A DNA stretch of 64,000 nucleotides from Marivita sp. (GTDB taxonomy: Bacteria; Pseudomonadota; Alphaproteobacteria; Rhodobacterales; Rhodobacteraceae). Position numbers and translations under genes: made by a program. The stretch spans positions 158,093 to 222,092 of the forward strand of contig NZ_JAIPUS010000003.1 of the NCBI RefSeq assembly GCF_020055675.1, written 5' to 3'. This document shows, piece by piece, positions 62,940-64,000 of the stretch. Under the pieces are notes generated by a model. It had not been told where the DNA came from, searched no databases, and saw only the letters and a list, made by a program, of their open reading frames with translations. Every line of letters starts with the position of its first letter. Position 1 is the stretch's first letter.

Positions 62940-64000
62940 TTAGCCGTTGTAGAGAATGCCCCATCGCGCCAGCAGACGTTGCTGCAATCTGCGGGACCGA
63001 ACCGCATATGCACGCCCGCCTGGCGGACGTTCCCGCTCCGCACGGCTCAGGGCCGCCCGTCGCGGTAGATCGCCCGAGAAATATGCGAATGCCAGTTCAG
63101 TGCCGTCCGGCAGGTCGATGAACCCGCCCAGGCCGCTGACGAAATTCAGGGTTCCCGTCTTCGCCGTCACCTTGACGGGATGATCCGCGATCCCCTTGCG
63201 GTCTTCGGTGCGCAGGAGGTGATCTTTCAACAGCGGTTTGATCTCCAATGCCCGGCGCGCCGCGATCAGGGATTTGACCATGTCTCTGGCGGAAAGGCGG
63301 CTGTCATCGCCAAGCCCGGAATGATCCTCCAGCGCGACAGAGGACATGCCCAGCCTGTCCTTGGCCCAAGCATTCATCGTGTCGGCGGAGGCCTTCAGTG
63401 TCGCCACCCGGCCCGAATGCCGGAATGTCGCGGTCAGGCCGATACATTCCGCGGTGATATTCGTCGAGTATTCCAGCATATCCTGAAGTATGCCGCGCAA
63501 GTTCTCGCTGCGATGGGTGACAATATCGGTGGTCCCATCGGGCAGCGTGTCGATCATTTCCGGTGTCTTGAGCACGATCCCGTTCGACCTCGCCAGGACC
63601 TGGAACACTTCTGCCGTATACCGACCGGGTTTGCGGACCGGCAGCCAGCGCGCCCCGCTGCGCCCGAGCGCCCCGCGCGCGACGGTCCAATTGTCGTAGG
63701 TTCCGCCATCCGCGTAAGTGTAGACCGGTGACCGCCGCGCTGCGATCCGCATGCGTGCCGCGGTCACTTCGGGGCGCAGCGTGCCCGACCGGGCGTCCAT
63801 CGTGACGGCGTAGTCATCGCCGCTGCGCTGCCATTCGAAATGCACACGGTTGAAATTCAGGTTCAGCCCGGAAATGCCCGGGTTGTACCCGACCTGATGG
63901 GGTTGATCCGGATCTATGCCAGTCAGCGCTGGCAGAGCGCCCTCCCAGACAAGAAACCGGCCAGTGACCTCTGTCACCCCCGCCTCTTCGCGCAGGCGCT
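62940..64000 (-). CDS. dacB: D-alanyl-D-alanine carboxypeptidase, S13/PBP4 type (partial)
   Basis: The frame stays open to the right edge (353 codons plus stop visible), so the N-terminus with the signal peptide and SxxK serine lies outside. The second and third active-site motifs are present: SxN in MLEYSTNITAECIGL and KTG in VTAKTGTLNFVSGLGG; HSGLGDDSRLSARDM is typical of PBP4. It trims or cleaves peptidoglycan crosslinks in the periplasm. The gene converges on DUF1127, and its 3' side now faces the insertion element. Confidence 0.9.
   Translation of the reverse strand, partial: RLREEAGVTEVTGRFLVWEGALPALTGIDPDQPHQVGYNPGISGLNLNFNRVHFEWQRSGDDYAVTMDARSGTLRPEVTAARMRIAARRSPVYTYADGGTYDNWTVARGALGRSGARWLPVRKPGRYTAEVFQVLARSNGIVLKTPEMIDTLPDGTTDIVTHRSENLRGILQDMLEYSTNITAECIGLTATFRHSGRVATLKASADTMNAWAKDRLGMSSVALEDHSGLGDDSRLSARDMVKSLIAARRALEIKPLLKDHLLRTEDRKGIADHPVKVTAKTGTLNFVSGLGGFIDLPDGTELAFAYFSGDLPRRAALSRAERERPPGGRAYAVRSRRLQQRLLARWGILYNG

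Overview
The window is high-GC DNA from an alphaproteobacterium, most likely Rhodobacterales (Roseobacter/Paracoccaceae type). This rests on gene content and order, not on a database search: an alphaproteobacterial L3 with an Ala/Glu-rich tail, a long S9, COQ9, TrcR/DUF1013, SdhE, a MocR regulator beside a DUF1127 gene, and ihfB-lapA-trpF linkage. No tRNA, rRNA, CRISPR array or origin was recognised.

Region 1 (1-17.3 kb) is the S10-spc-alpha ribosomal protein superoperon on the + strand, from the end of tuf to rplQ, with secY, adk and rpoA. It is not one continuous array. A terminator and a structured leader separate rplW from rplB. Two reverse-strand genes (2OG-Fe oxygenase, DUF4168) and three TTCGAA-centred palindromes separate rplP from rpmC. 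An attenuator-like array lies between rplR and rpsE, and a strong terminator between rpmD and rplO. An AT-rich membrane gene lies between adk and rpsM.

Region 2 (17.3-31.4 kb) holds parE followed by an AT-rich membrane/coiled-coil gene, an aspartate-type aminotransferase, an XRE regulator overlapping sdhE, an LdtR-like MarR regulator, gloA, and a two-gene candidate surface-lipoprotein export locus (a lipoprotein plus a Slam-like barrel). thyX, ihfB-lapA-trpF and pyrD follow.

Region 3 (31.5-46.9 kb) is a metabolic and catabolic stretch: 5'-nucleotidase, SRAP protein, FAD-linked oxidase, acyl-CoA synthetase, amidase with an ArsR regulator, enolase-superfamily enzyme, alcohol dehydrogenase, MFS transporter, pcaD, PLP dehydratase, alpha/beta hydrolase and haloacid dehalogenase. 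The ArsR protein has two cysteines 66 residues apart, as I recall for SqrR/BigR persulfide sensors.

Region 4 (47-58.8 kb) is mostly housekeeping: rpsU, COQ9, RNase T2, TrcR, a persulfide dioxygenase-rhodanese pair, recR-ybaB-dnaX, a TsaA-like enzyme, a fatty acid desaturase and rplM-rpsI.

Region 5 (58.8-64 kb) is the most unusual. A MocR regulator faces a DUF1127 gene across a repeat-rich control region. Inside the T-run of the DUF1127 terminator sits a complete 2,291-bp IS1-family-like element with perfect 24-bp terminal inverted repeats and a perfect 8-bp target duplication. Besides its transposase it carries three overlapping passenger genes: a small basic protein, a SocA/Panacea-domain protein and a two-TM membrane protein. 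This is the best candidate here for an undescribed system, possibly toxin-antitoxin or defence. A D-Ala-D-Ala carboxypeptidase (dacB) runs off the right edge.
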